Assembly: GCA_963798195.1 (NCBI GenBank)
Contig: CAWCSF010000010.1
Location: 806,001-870,000 of the forward strand
DNA length: 64,000 bases
From: CAVSRC01 sp963798195
GTDB lineage: Bacteria > Pseudomonadota > Alphaproteobacteria > Rhizobiales > Kaistiaceae
Direction of reading: 5' to 3'
In this document: positions 43,897 to 52,282 of the stretch, piece after piece
Position numbering within the stretch: position 1 is the first letter of the stretch
How the letters are laid out: the number at the start of each line of letters is the position of its first letter
Translations under genes and position numbers: made by a program
The notes under the pieces: generated by a model
Seen by the model: the letters and a program-made list of their open reading frames with translations, nothing else
Told to the model about the DNA's origin: nothing
Databases searched by the model: none

Positions 43897-45334
43897 ATGA
43901 GCGATCTTCACCGCAACTATATCGATGGCGATTGGGTGGAGGGCGAAGCCGCCCCCGACATCAACCCGTCCAACACCGACGAGATCGTTGGGCACTATGC
44001 GCGCGGCACCGCCGACGACGCCAAGCGCGCGATCGCGGCGGCCAAGGCAGCCTTCCCGGCGTGGTCGCGAAGCGGAATCCAGCAGCGCCACGACATCCTC
44101 AAGGCGGCCTCCGACGAGATTCTCGAAGCGGCGTGAAGAACTGGGGCGTCTTCTTTCGAAGGAAGAGGGCAAGACGCTTGCCGAGGGAATCGGCGAGACC
44201 GTGCGTGCCGGACAGATTTTCGATTTCTTTGCCGGCGAGGCGCTGCGCCTGTCGGGCGAGGTGATCCCGAGCGTGCGTCCGGGCATCGAGGTCTCCATGA
44301 CGCGCGAACCGGTCGGCGTCGTCGGCATCATTACGCCGTGGAATTTCCCGATCGCCATTCCGGCCTGGAAGATCGCCCCGGCGCTCTGCTACGGCAATAC
44401 GATCGTCTTCAAGCCGGCCGACCTCGTGCCGGGTAGCGCCTGGGCGATTGTCGACATTCTTTCCCGCGCAGGCCTGCCGAAGGGCGTGCTCAATCTCGTT
44501 ATGGGTCGCGGCTCGGTAGTCGGCGACGTCATCATCAACTCGCCCGACGTCAACGCGATGACGTTCACCGGGTCAGTCACAACTGGGCGCAAGGTGGCCG
44601 ACGCCTCGGTCAAGCACATGCGCAAGTTCCAGCTGGAGATGGGCGGCAAGAATCCGCTGGTCGTGTTGGATGATGCGGACCTCAAGATCGCCGTCGAAGT
44701 CGCGGCCAACGGCTCGTATTTCTCGACCGGGCAGCGCTGCACGGCTTCTTCGCGACTGGTAGTGACTGCCGGTATCCACGACAAGTTCGTCGAGGCGCTG
44801 ACCGAACGCCTGAAGGGCCTGAAAGTGGACGACGCCTGCAAGGACGGCACCCATATTGGCCCGGTCGTGGACCCGAGCCAGCTCAAGCAGGACGAGGATT
44901 ACATCAAGATCGGCCGCGACGAGGGCGCCAAGCTTCTCTGGGGTGGCGAGCGGCTGAACCGCGAGACGCCCGGCTACTATCTGCAGCCGGCGCTCTTCGT
45001 CGACACCAAGCCGGAAATGCGCATCAACCGCGAAGAAATCTTCGGGCCGGTGGCAAGCGTCATCAAGGTGAAGGACTACGACGAGGCTCTGACCATCGCG
45101 AACGACACACCCTTTGGCCTGACCTCGGGCATCTGCACGACGAGCCTGAAGCACGCCTCGCACTTCAAGCGCAATTCCGAGGCCGGCATGGTGATGGTCA
45201 ACCTGCCGACGGCGGGCGTCGATTACCACGTCCCGTTCGGCGGTCGGAAAGGGTCGAGCTACGGGCCGCGCGAGCAGGGACGCTATGCGGCGGAATTCTT
45301 CACGACAGTGAAGACCGCCTACACGCAGCCGTAG
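43897..45334 (+). pseudogene. alpha-ketoglutarate semialdehyde dehydrogenase, interrupted by a frameshift
   Basis: Two frames form one aldehyde dehydrogenase of about 478 residues. From ATG at 43897, MSDLHRNYIDGDWVEGEAAP runs to LKAASDEILEAA and meets TGA at 44134-44136. In the other frame the homology goes on as RREELGRLLSKEEGKTLAEG, the catalytic glutamate in LEMGGKNPLVVLDDAD, the catalytic cysteine in GQRCTASSRLVV, and ends at 45334. One extra base near 44128 explains the shift, and the length is three n plus one. If the base is an error, the enzyme would oxidise alpha-ketoglutarate semialdehyde to 2-oxoglutarate, the last step of the pathway. If real, the pathway may be broken unless another ALDH serves. 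Confidence 0.83.
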
Positions 45335-45353
45335 CCGGACAAACTCCGGCTAC
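45331..45353. terminator. hairpin over two convergent stop codons
   Basis: GTAGCCGGA and TCCGGCTAC form a nine-base-pair stem with loop CAAAC. The left arm contains the stop of the ALDH gene and the right arm the stop of the leftward gene 45350-45892. There is no long T run, so it may terminate only weakly. Confidence 0.6.
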
Positions 45354-45892
45354 TCGCACTTTTGGCGCGCGCCGCCATAGGGCACGATCGTTCCCGTCTT
45401 CTCGTCGAACGAGTTCGGGAAGTGCGCCTTGCACCAGGCGCTCCACTCCGGCGTGCCAAAGGCCGCGCCGCTGGTCCAGCCGGGCTTGCCGCCGTTGTTC
45501 TGCGCCTGCTTCTTCGCAGGCGCGGCGGCGGGCTTGGGCTGGGCATTGTCCGCGGGAATGACATCGGCTGTGTCTGTGGCCGCGTCCATCGGCTCGTCTA
45601 TGTCGCCTTCCGCGATCGGCTCCAGCGGACCGCCCACGCCGTCCGGCAAGACATCGACGCCGTAGTAGGCGGAGGTCTTCGGCAGTTCCGGATCCTCATC
45701 GAGATTGAGGCAGCGGTAATACGCCTCGTCCTGGATGCGCTGCTCCGAACCCGGCTTGCCGCCGGCGGCCGCCGCGAACTGATTAGCGTATTCGCGCGCA
45801 TAGAGCGCGCAGTAGGCCGGCGCCGCCGCCTCGGCAATGCCACCGGCAGCAAGCAGGCCCACGCCTGCGAGCGGCATGATCCATGTTTTCAT
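45350..45892 (-). CDS. exported cysteine-containing protein of unknown function
   Basis: A 180-residue protein with a signal peptide of about 23 residues. The mature part starts AAPAYCALYAREYANQF, contains AYYRCLNLDEDPELP, a low-complexity proline/alanine/lysine linker and ends WSAWCKAHFPNSFDEKTGTI...ARQKCE. Cysteines at four places may form two disulfides. Such short secreted proteins with a YCALYA start and WC-HFPNSFD end are found in Hyphomicrobiales but have no known role. The gene is convergent with the ALDH gene and interrupts the sugar-acid cluster. Confidence 0.78.
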   Translation of the reverse strand: MKTWIMPLAGVGLLAAGGIAEAAAPAYCALYAREYANQFAAAAGGKPGSEQRIQDEAYYRCLNLDEDPELPKTSAYYGVDVLPDGVGGPLEPIAEGDIDEPMDAATDTADVIPADNAQPKPAAAPAKKQAQNNGGKPGWTSGAAFGTPEWSAWCKAHFPNSFDEKTGTIVPYGGARQKCE

Positions 45893-46131
45893 GGGCTTCC
45901 GGCTCCCTCCCGGTCGCTTTTCTTTTCCGGTTTCAACGTAAACGGGTGAGGGAACTGTCCCATCTCCCGCCGCCCTGCGTGCCCTGCCGAATCTTCCAAG
46001 CTATTTGGTCATAAGAGGGTCGGCCGATGGCGGGAAAGGGGTATTTTGTCGATTGCCCGGCCACAATTTTTGCGCGATGACGGGTGCCACAAGACGCCGG
46101 CCGATACAACGGCTGCGGGGAGGAAACTCGA

Positions 46132-46986
46132 TTGCCTGACTTTCCGCTGGTGGACGCCCATGTCCACCTCTACGACCCGGGCGCCATCGCCTATTCATGG
46201 ATGCGTGGCGCGCCGCTGCTGAACTCGGTCCACGCGTCGAAAGAATATACCGTTGCGATCGGTAGTGTGGCGGTCGAGAAGTTGGTCTTCATGGAGGTCA
46301 ACGCCGACGCTGGCCGCCATCTCGACGAAGCGCGCTGGGTCGAGGATGCGGCCACCCGCGACCCGCGCATCCAGGCGATCGTTGCGTCGATGCCGCTGGA
46401 AAACGGTACATCGGTCGAGGCCGACATCGCCGCATTCGCCCGCATGCCACTCGCACGCGCCGTCCGCCGGCTGATTCAGGGGTATGTCGATGAACCCGGA
46501 TGGTGCCTCCGTCCGGACTTCGTCGCCGGCGTGCAACTCCTGCCGAAATACGACCTCGGCTTCGACATCTGCATCTACCATCCGCAGATGGCTGACGCGA
46601 TCGAGCTGGTCCGCCGCTGTCCCCACGTCCGTTTCATCCTCGATCACATCGGCAAGCCCGGCATCAAGGATGCGCTGCGCGAGCCGTGGTCGCGCCAGAT
46701 GCGCGAGCTCGCCAGCCTGCCGAACGTCATCTGCAAGATCTCCGGCGTCGTCACTGAGGCGGATCACAAGGCCTGGACCTATGATCAGGTCGCGCCATAC
46801 GTCGCGCACGCCATCGAATGCTTCGGCTTTGACCGCGTCGCCTTCGGTGGCGACTGGCCGGTCATGGAGCTGGCGACGCGCTATCCGGACTGGGTAGCCA
46901 TCGTGGACCGGGTGACCGCCGGCGCATCGCGCGTCGACCTGCGCAAGCTTTACCGCGACAACGCCATCGCTTTTTACCGGCTGTAG
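46132..46986 (+). CDS. amidohydrolase-2 family (COG3618) lactonase-like enzyme
   Basis: A 284-residue metal-dependent hydrolase. The N-terminal LVDAHVHLYDP holds the first two ligand histidines, LDHIGKPG the next region, and FGGDWPVMEL the aspartate. Members of this group include L-fuconolactonase and L-rhamnono-lactonase, so a sugar-acid lactone is the likely substrate, which would give the pentonate for the dehydratase. The TTG at 46132 is the preferred start because GGGGAGGAAA lies just upstream and MPDFPLVDAHVH follows; a longer frame from 46084 is less convincing. Confidence 0.83.
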   Translation: MPDFPLVDAHVHLYDPGAIAYSWMRGAPLLNSVHASKEYTVAIGSVAVEKLVFMEVNADAGRHLDEARWVEDAATRDPRIQAIVASMPLENGTSVEADIAAFARMPLARAVRRLIQGYVDEPGWCLRPDFVAGVQLLPKYDLGFDICIYHPQMADAIELVRRCPHVRFILDHIGKPGIKDALREPWSRQMRELASLPNVICKISGVVTEADHKAWTYDQVAPYVAHAIECFGFDRVAFGGDWPVMELATRYPDWVAIVDRVTAGASRVDLRKLYRDNAIAFYRL

Positions 46987-46995
46987 GGGACGCTC

Positions 46996-47838
46996 ATGGC
47001 CAACGCACCAAAAATCGCGGTTTCGTCGTGGAGCCTGCACCGGGCCCTGGGCATCACCTACATCAACAGCCCGGCGAATGACGTCCCGGGCGAATTCAAA
47101 GAGACGTATGGTCCGGCCAAGGTCGATCTCCTCGATTTGCCGGCTCAGTGTCGCGAGAACGGCATCGACCGCATGGAGATCGTCCACTTTCACATGCGTT
47201 CGCGCGATCCTGCCTATCTCAATGAGATCAAGGCATCTTTCGCCGACGCAGGCGTTCGCCTCCAGACACTGCTTATCGACAGCGGCGACATTGCCGATCC
47301 GGCAAACCGCGAGCGCGACATCGCCTGGATCGGAGAATGGATAGATGCTGCCGCGGCCCTCGGCGCCGATCAGGCGCGCGTCAGCGGCGGCCGGCAGCAG
47401 CCGACGCGGGACGCGCTGGATTTGGCCGTTGACGGCCTGCGTCGGCTGGTCAAGCGCGGCCGCGAGCACGGCCTGAAAATCATCACGGAAAACTGGCAGG
47501 AGCTGACGGCGAAGCCGGACGCAGTGCACTACCTGCTCGACGGCGTCGGCGATGGGCTCGGCCTGATTGCTGACTTCGCAAACATGAAGGGGCCGACGAA
47601 GTACGACGACCTCGCCTCCATCATGCCGCGGGCGACCGTCACCCACGCCGGAGCCGCGTTTCCGCGCAAGGGGGTCATGGACGAAGAGGACTATGGCCGC
47701 TGCCTCGACCTTGCCATCGATGCTGGCCTGACGGGGCCGCATACGCTGATTTACAACAGCGCGGATGACGATGAGTGGGCCGCCCTGCGCCAACAGCGGG
47801 ATTTCGTCCGCGAAAGGCTTGCGGCAGCGGTTGCCTAG
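46996..47838 (+). CDS. sugar phosphate isomerase/epimerase-like TIM barrel
   Basis: A 280-residue protein of the AP-endonuclease-2-like TIM-barrel superfamily, which includes xylose isomerase-like and inositol catabolism enzymes. Segments such as IAVSSWSLHRALGITYI, MEIVHFHMRSR, GADQARVSGGRQQPTRDALDL, LKIITENWQELTAKPD and the LGLIADFANMKG strand mark barrel strands with metal-ligand positions. The substrate is unknown. It starts ten bases behind the lactonase gene and is in the same operon; its stop shares CTAG with the convergent GT8 gene. Confidence 0.8.
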   Translation: MANAPKIAVSSWSLHRALGITYINSPANDVPGEFKETYGPAKVDLLDLPAQCRENGIDRMEIVHFHMRSRDPAYLNEIKASFADAGVRLQTLLIDSGDIADPANRERDIAWIGEWIDAAAALGADQARVSGGRQQPTRDALDLAVDGLRRLVKRGREHGLKIITENWQELTAKPDAVHYLLDGVGDGLGLIADFANMKGPTKYDDLASIMPRATVTHAGAAFPRKGVMDEEDYGRCLDLAIDAGLTGPHTLIYNSADDDEWAALRQQRDFVRERLAAAVA

Positions 47839-48806
47839 GGCGGAAGCGCTGACCAGTCGGGCTTTGTCACGCCTTGCTCAACGTCGGCAAACGGTGTCTC
47901 GCGAAGATGGCGGATTAGCGCCCGCAGGGATTCGTCCCGCCAGATAGGCATTTGACGCTCCGGCCGCGCGCCGATCGAAGTGTTTGCGTCCATCTCGGCC
48001 AGATAGTTCGGCCACGGCGATGAACGCAAGAACGCGCGAACTTCCTCGCGCGCCGGATGGTCGTCCACGAATGACGCGTGCCAGGGTTTGATCGGGCCCG
48101 TGAAGTGAACCACGGCCGGCGGGAAAACGCCGCGAATGAACGATGCCCAGGCGCGGGTAATCATGTTGAAGGTAGGCGAGAGTTCGCGCCAATCCATGAG
48201 CAGGATGGCGTTCAATACTGACTGGTCCGCATAGCGCAACTGTATGCGCCGGTCGTGCAGCACCTTGAGCGCTTTCTCCTCCAGGCGCTTGCTGTGCCAG
48301 GCCGCCAGGTCGATCATCATGACCCCCGTATTGAGATATTTCGCGCCCAGCTTGGGTGGCATGCGCAGCGTGTCGGACAACTCAGCGCTGTTATGCGGGT
48401 TGGGCCAGAACCCGACGACGAGGTCGCGAACCCCTCCGATCGCTCGCCCGCCCAGGTCGAGCCTGAATAAATCGAATACGCGGCGCGATTCCGGATAGGT
48501 GTCTGTGTCGAGATAGACGACCCGGTCGAAGCGTTCACGCAGCAGGTTCGGCAGGAACAATGTGAAATAGGTCGCTCGGGTAAAGTACTCGGCCAGGGGC
48601 AGGCTGACCTCGGCCATCAAGCCGCGAACGTCGAGAAGCTCGACCCCCGTTCCGGCATCGATAGTGAGGCCGGGTTCCCAGTCGGTCGCAAGAAGCACCG
48701 TCCCGGCCTCGCCCTGGTTGAGAGCCGCCATCCGACGGGCCAGAAACACGGCTGGCGGAAACTGCTTCTCGTCAGCGATGATCAGGACAGCGTTACGGTT
48801 CAGCAT
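47835..48806 (-). CDS. glycosyltransferase family 8 protein
   Basis: A 323-residue GT8-like transferase with NAVLIIADEKQFPPAVFLARRM at the start, the metal-binding DxD in VVYLDTDTYPES, LNTGVMMIDLAAW and HFTGPIKPWHA near the end. GT8 enzymes transfer glucose or galactose to LPS, a protein or another acceptor. The acceptor is unknown. Its stop overlaps the convergent TIM-barrel gene at CTAG. A short divergent region of about 230 bases separates it from the next gene. Confidence 0.85.
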   Translation of the reverse strand: MLNRNAVLIIADEKQFPPAVFLARRMAALNQGEAGTVLLATDWEPGLTIDAGTGVELLDVRGLMAEVSLPLAEYFTRATYFTLFLPNLLRERFDRVVYLDTDTYPESRRVFDLFRLDLGGRAIGGVRDLVVGFWPNPHNSAELSDTLRMPPKLGAKYLNTGVMMIDLAAWHSKRLEEKALKVLHDRRIQLRYADQSVLNAILLMDWRELSPTFNMITRAWASFIRGVFPPAVVHFTGPIKPWHASFVDDHPAREEVRAFLRSSPWPNYLAEMDANTSIGARPERQMPIWRDESLRALIRHLRETPFADVEQGVTKPDWSALPP

Positions 48807-49037
48807 GGATGCGATTCATGAATATTCGAATGACCGTCCCGTCGCAGGGTTCAGAAGCGCGATGCGCGCTTTGGTGTGACTACAAGAAAAGCGTCCGGCG
48901 GTCAGGGCGTGAATCGAGAAACACCTCTCGACTTTGCGGTGTCCTTCCGACCCGAGGCCTGCTTGCGACTCCCCTCCGTCGATGGCAAGCCTTTATAGAC
49001 TGCGAATGACACCGACTTGCCCTATGAAGTCCAGAGC

Positions 49038-51482
49038 ATGACCGCTCCGATTCCAGAGCATTCCGAAATCGTCGTTATCGGCGGCGGCATCATCGGTTGC
49101 GCTACCGCCTACCACCTCGCGCGGGATCACAAGGCGGACGTTGTTCTGATCGATCGGGGCCGTCTGACGGGCGGCTCGACCTGGCATGCGGCCGGCCTTG
49201 TCGGGCAATTGCGGTCCTCCGCCTCGATCACGCAGGTGCTCCGATATTCAGTCGACCTGTACAAGAGGCTTGAGCTTGAGACCGGCCTCGCAACCGGTTG
49301 GCGGGAGACCGGTTGCCTCAGGCTCGCCTGCAATGCCGAGCGGTGGATCGAGTTCAAGCGTCAGGCAACCACGGCCCATTCCTTCGGCCTCGAAATGCAC
49401 CTGCTGTCGCCCGCCGACGCGCGGGCCATGTGGCCCTTGATCGAGACCGGCGATCTCGTTGGGGCGACGTTTATGCCTTCCGACGGTCAGGCAAGTCCGT
49501 CTGACATCACGCAGTCTCTGGCCAAGGGTGCGCGCGCCCACGGGGCAAAGTTGTTCGAAGGCGTTGGCTGTACCGGATTCGAGATCGCCGATGGTCGGGT
49601 AGTCGCCGTTCACACAAGCGCCGGCTCCATCCGCTGTGAGAAGGTGGTTCTTTGCGCTGGCCTGTGGTCACGCCAGATTGGCGAACTCGCTGGGGTCAGC
49701 GTGCCCTTGCAGCCGGTCAAACATCAATACGTCATCACCGATCGGATTGAGGGCGTTGCGCCGGGCATGGCGACGATCCGCGACCCTGACCGGCGCACAT
49801 ATTTCAAGGAGGAGGTCGGTGGCATCGCATTTGGCGGGTACGAGCCAAATCCGGTGCCTTGGGTTACGGGAGACGCCCCCGAGAACTTCGAGTTCCAGCT
49901 CTTCGACGATGACTGGGACCATTTCGAGCAGCATATGCAGGCGGCCCTGGAGCGCATTCCGGCGCTCAATGCCGCTGGCATCAAGCAAATGATCAACGGT
50001 CCGGAGTCCTTCACGCCGGATGGCAATTTCATCCTCGGCGAGGCGCCAGAAGTCCGAAACTTCTTCGTCGGCGCCGGCTTCAATGCCTTCGGCATCGCCT
50101 CGGCCGGCGGCGCTGGCTGGGTACTCGCGGATTGGGTCGCGAAAGGGGTGCCGCCGCTGGACCTCTGGGTGGTCGACATTCGCCGGTTTTCGCGCTTGCA
50201 CAAAGACCGGGCGTGGACCCGCGATCGCACGCTGGAGGCCTATGCCAAGCACTACACAATCGCTTTTCCGTCGGAGGAATACGAGAGCGCCCGGCCGCGC
50301 ATTGTCTCCCCGCTCTATGAACGGCTGATCCAGCGCCACGCCGTGTTCGGGTCCAAGCTTGGCTGGGAGCGCGCCAACTGGTTCGCGGAGCATGCCGGCA
50401 CGCGGGACATTTATTCGTTCGGTCGGGGCAACTGGTTCGACGCGGTGGGCGCCGAACACCGCGGCGCCCGGGAACGGGTCGCAATTTTCGATCAATCGTC
50501 CTTCGCGAAATTCGAGATGCGGGGCAGGGACTCCGCGGCGGCTCTCTCGTGGATTGCCGCCAACGACGTCACGCGCCCGCCGGGCCGTTTGACCTACACG
50601 CAGATGCTCAATTCGCGGGGTGGCATCGAATGCGACCTCACGGTGTGTCGGCTGGCGGCCGACCATTATTACATCGTGACCGGCACAGGATTCCGGACCC
50701 ACGATTTTTCCTGGATCAGCCAGAATATACCCGCTGGCCTTGACGCGCGGCTGACAGACGTGACGGAAGACATGGGCACGCTGTCACTCATGGGGCCGCG
50801 CGCGCGATCGGTGCTCGCTGCGGTCACCGACGCCGACATATCCAACGCGGCGTTTTCATTCGGTGCTGTCCGCGAGATCGTTGTCGCCGGCCGATCGGTC
50901 CGTGCGCTCCGGGTGACCTATGTTGGCGAACTGGGCTGGGAACTGCACATGCCGATCGGCGATACCGGAATTGTGTTTGACGCACTCATGGCGGCGGGCG
51001 CCGAGCACGGAATCAAGCCGGCCGGCTACCGCGCAATCGAGTTGCTCCGCCTGGAGAAGGGCTACCGCGCCTGGGGCGCCGACATCACGCCGAACGACAA
51101 CCCCTTTCATGCCGGCCTCGGCCAATTTGTGAAGCTGAAATCCGGGATTCCGTTTCTTGGCCGAGATGCCACGGAGAGCATTGCCGGTTCACCCCTGACC
51201 AAGCGCCTGATGACATTCACAGTCGCCGATCCGGCGATCCTGCTCGCCGGTCGCGAGACCATCCTCCGGAACGGCCGGCCCGTCGGTTATCTGACGAGCG
51301 GCGGCTGGGGCTATACCCTCGAGACGAATGTCGGCCTCGGGTATGTGCGCAATGCGGACGGAGTGAGCGACGAATACCTGGAATCAGGGACTTACGAGTT
51401 GGAGGTCGCCACCGAGCGTGTGCAGGCGACCCTCAACATGGACGCGCTTTATGATCCGCAGATGAGGCGCATCAGGTCCTGA
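49038..51482 (+). CDS. sarcosine/dimethylglycine dehydrogenase-like FAD enzyme
   Basis: An 814-residue two-part enzyme. The N-terminal half is a DAO-type FAD domain with EIVVIGGGIIGCATAYHLA and STWHAAGLVGQLR, where TWH matches the site for covalent flavin attachment. It is followed by an FAO_M-type insert. The C-terminal half is a GcvT-like folate-binding domain with GTLSLMGPRAR and LGWELHMP. Homologues oxidise dimethylglycine, sarcosine or related N-methyl compounds and pass one-carbon units to tetrahydrofolate. The start at 49038 is chosen because it aligns to the family; an in-frame TTG lies at 49017. The substrate is unknown. Confidence 0.86.
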   Translation: MTAPIPEHSEIVVIGGGIIGCATAYHLARDHKADVVLIDRGRLTGGSTWHAAGLVGQLRSSASITQVLRYSVDLYKRLELETGLATGWRETGCLRLACNAERWIEFKRQATTAHSFGLEMHLLSPADARAMWPLIETGDLVGATFMPSDGQASPSDITQSLAKGARAHGAKLFEGVGCTGFEIADGRVVAVHTSAGSIRCEKVVLCAGLWSRQIGELAGVSVPLQPVKHQYVITDRIEGVAPGMATIRDPDRRTYFKEEVGGIAFGGYEPNPVPWVTGDAPENFEFQLFDDDWDHFEQHMQAALERIPALNAAGIKQMINGPESFTPDGNFILGEAPEVRNFFVGAGFNAFGIASAGGAGWVLADWVAKGVPPLDLWVVDIRRFSRLHKDRAWTRDRTLEAYAKHYTIAFPSEEYESARPRIVSPLYERLIQRHAVFGSKLGWERANWFAEHAGTRDIYSFGRGNWFDAVGAEHRGARERVAIFDQSSFAKFEMRGRDSAAALSWIAANDVTRPPGRLTYTQMLNSRGGIECDLTVCRLAADHYYIVTGTGFRTHDFSWISQNIPAGLDARLTDVTEDMGTLSLMGPRARSVLAAVTDADISNAAFSFGAVREIVVAGRSVRALRVTYVGELGWELHMPIGDTGIVFDALMAAGAEHGIKPAGYRAIELLRLEKGYRAWGADITPNDNPFHAGLGQFVKLKSGIPFLGRDATESIAGSPLTKRLMTFTVADPAILLAGRETILRNGRPVGYLTSGGWGYTLETNVGLGYVRNADGVSDEYLESGTYELEVATERVQATLNMDALYDPQMRRIRS

Positions 51483-51483
51483 C

Positions 51484-51600
51484 CGCGGGGCTGGCGTCGA
51501 TCTTCATGGCTTCACGAATGCGATGCGCCATGAACCAAGCCGTGCGATGCGAAACCGACCCCGAGCAGCCGCCAAGGCCATGCTTGCGGCAGAACCACCA
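51484..51600 (-). mobile_element. remnant of an IS1595-like (ISXO2-type) transposase
   Basis: On the minus strand, 51505-51561 encodes SVSHRTAWFMAHRIREAM, the conserved DDE-transposase motif seen in IS1595-family enzymes (typically GVSQKTAWFMLHRIR). The flanking residues (IL-HWLTWWFCRKHGL) are only weakly similar and the frame is short, running into the end of the neighbouring gene. No ends, inverted repeats or full transposase are visible, so it is a degraded fragment. It sits about 110 bases from the 3' end of tRNA-Ser. Confidence 0.5.
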
Positions 51601-51710
51601 AGTCAACCAGTGCAGGATGGCTTTGCAAACTTGGGTTTTCCGTGGGGCATGAGTGGCGCCCAACGGCAGGCCGCGCATCATCCGAAAGAACGTTACGAGT
51701 TCAACCTGTC

Positions 51711-51803
51711 TGGCGGAGAGGATGGGATTCGAACCCACGATACGGCTTTAGACCGTATACCCGCTTAGCAGGCGGGCGCCTTCGACCACTCGGCCACCTC
51801 TCC
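51711..51803 (-). tRNA. tRNA-Ser (anticodon GCT)
   Basis: Read on the minus strand, the 93-base sequence starts GGAGAGG (51803-51797), pairs with CCTCTCC, has the D-arm GGCCGAGTGG, the anticodon loop CTGCTAA with GCT, a long variable arm, the T arm GGTTCGAATCC and ends G plus encoded CCA (51711-51713). It reads AGC/AGU serine codons. Confidence 0.95.
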
Positions 51804-52282
51804 GGTAGGCCCGGCATAAAGGGCACCGCCGGTTCGAGCAAGGGCGTTGGTGGGGCAAATCGATTTGGCGTCTATTTGGGGGGCGATCGCGCCGTCTGTT
51901 GCCGAATGGCAACGGCATTGCTGGTCCCCCGCTGCCTCGGTCCGGCCCATGATAGTCAATTCTGCGGGTGTATCAGAATGAGCTTTGAGATTTCTCACAG
52001 GCCGAACGTGTTTATTGTGCAACACCGCCCTGAAATCAGGCAGACAGCACCGTGCATCAGCGCTTTCTTCGTTGCGGGCTCAGAAGTCTCCGATACACTC
52101 TGAACTGCGAAACGCGGGGAACGCGTGACGTGTTGGAGTGGCGGTGGCCCTGGGGTGGGCGTGTAATCCGGTCAATCCAATTCGCGGGGAATGGGACGAC
52201 TGGCAGGCGCTCAATACCGGGGGTTTCCGGGAGCTTCGGCAAGAAAGACCTGCCCCTAGAACCATAGTTTGGAGGTCAGGAC
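51804..52282 (+). other. 479-base intergenic region upstream of the porin
   Basis: No gene is seen. It holds the tRNA-Ser promoter (leftward) and the porin leader. TTGCGG (52072-52077) and TACACT (52094-52099), 16 bases apart, are a weak promoter candidate that would give a leader of about 175 bases. A GTTGCC-GAAT-GGCAAC hairpin lies at 51898-51913 but has no T run. TTGGAGGTCAGG precedes the porin start codon and is a strong ribosome site. Confidence 0.4.

Noticed and set aside
46195..47793. 532-codon minus-strand frame over the lactonase and TIM-barrel genes
   Set aside because: Antisense to two well-supported enzymes; no homology seen.
49668..50702. 344-codon frame antisense to the FAD/GcvT enzyme
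   Set aside because: Shadow of a conserved two-domain enzyme; arginine-rich composition.
51898..51913. GTTGCC-GAAT-GGCAAC hairpin upstream of the porin
   Set aside because: No T run and not next to a gene end, so not called as a terminator; too short to support an RNA gene.
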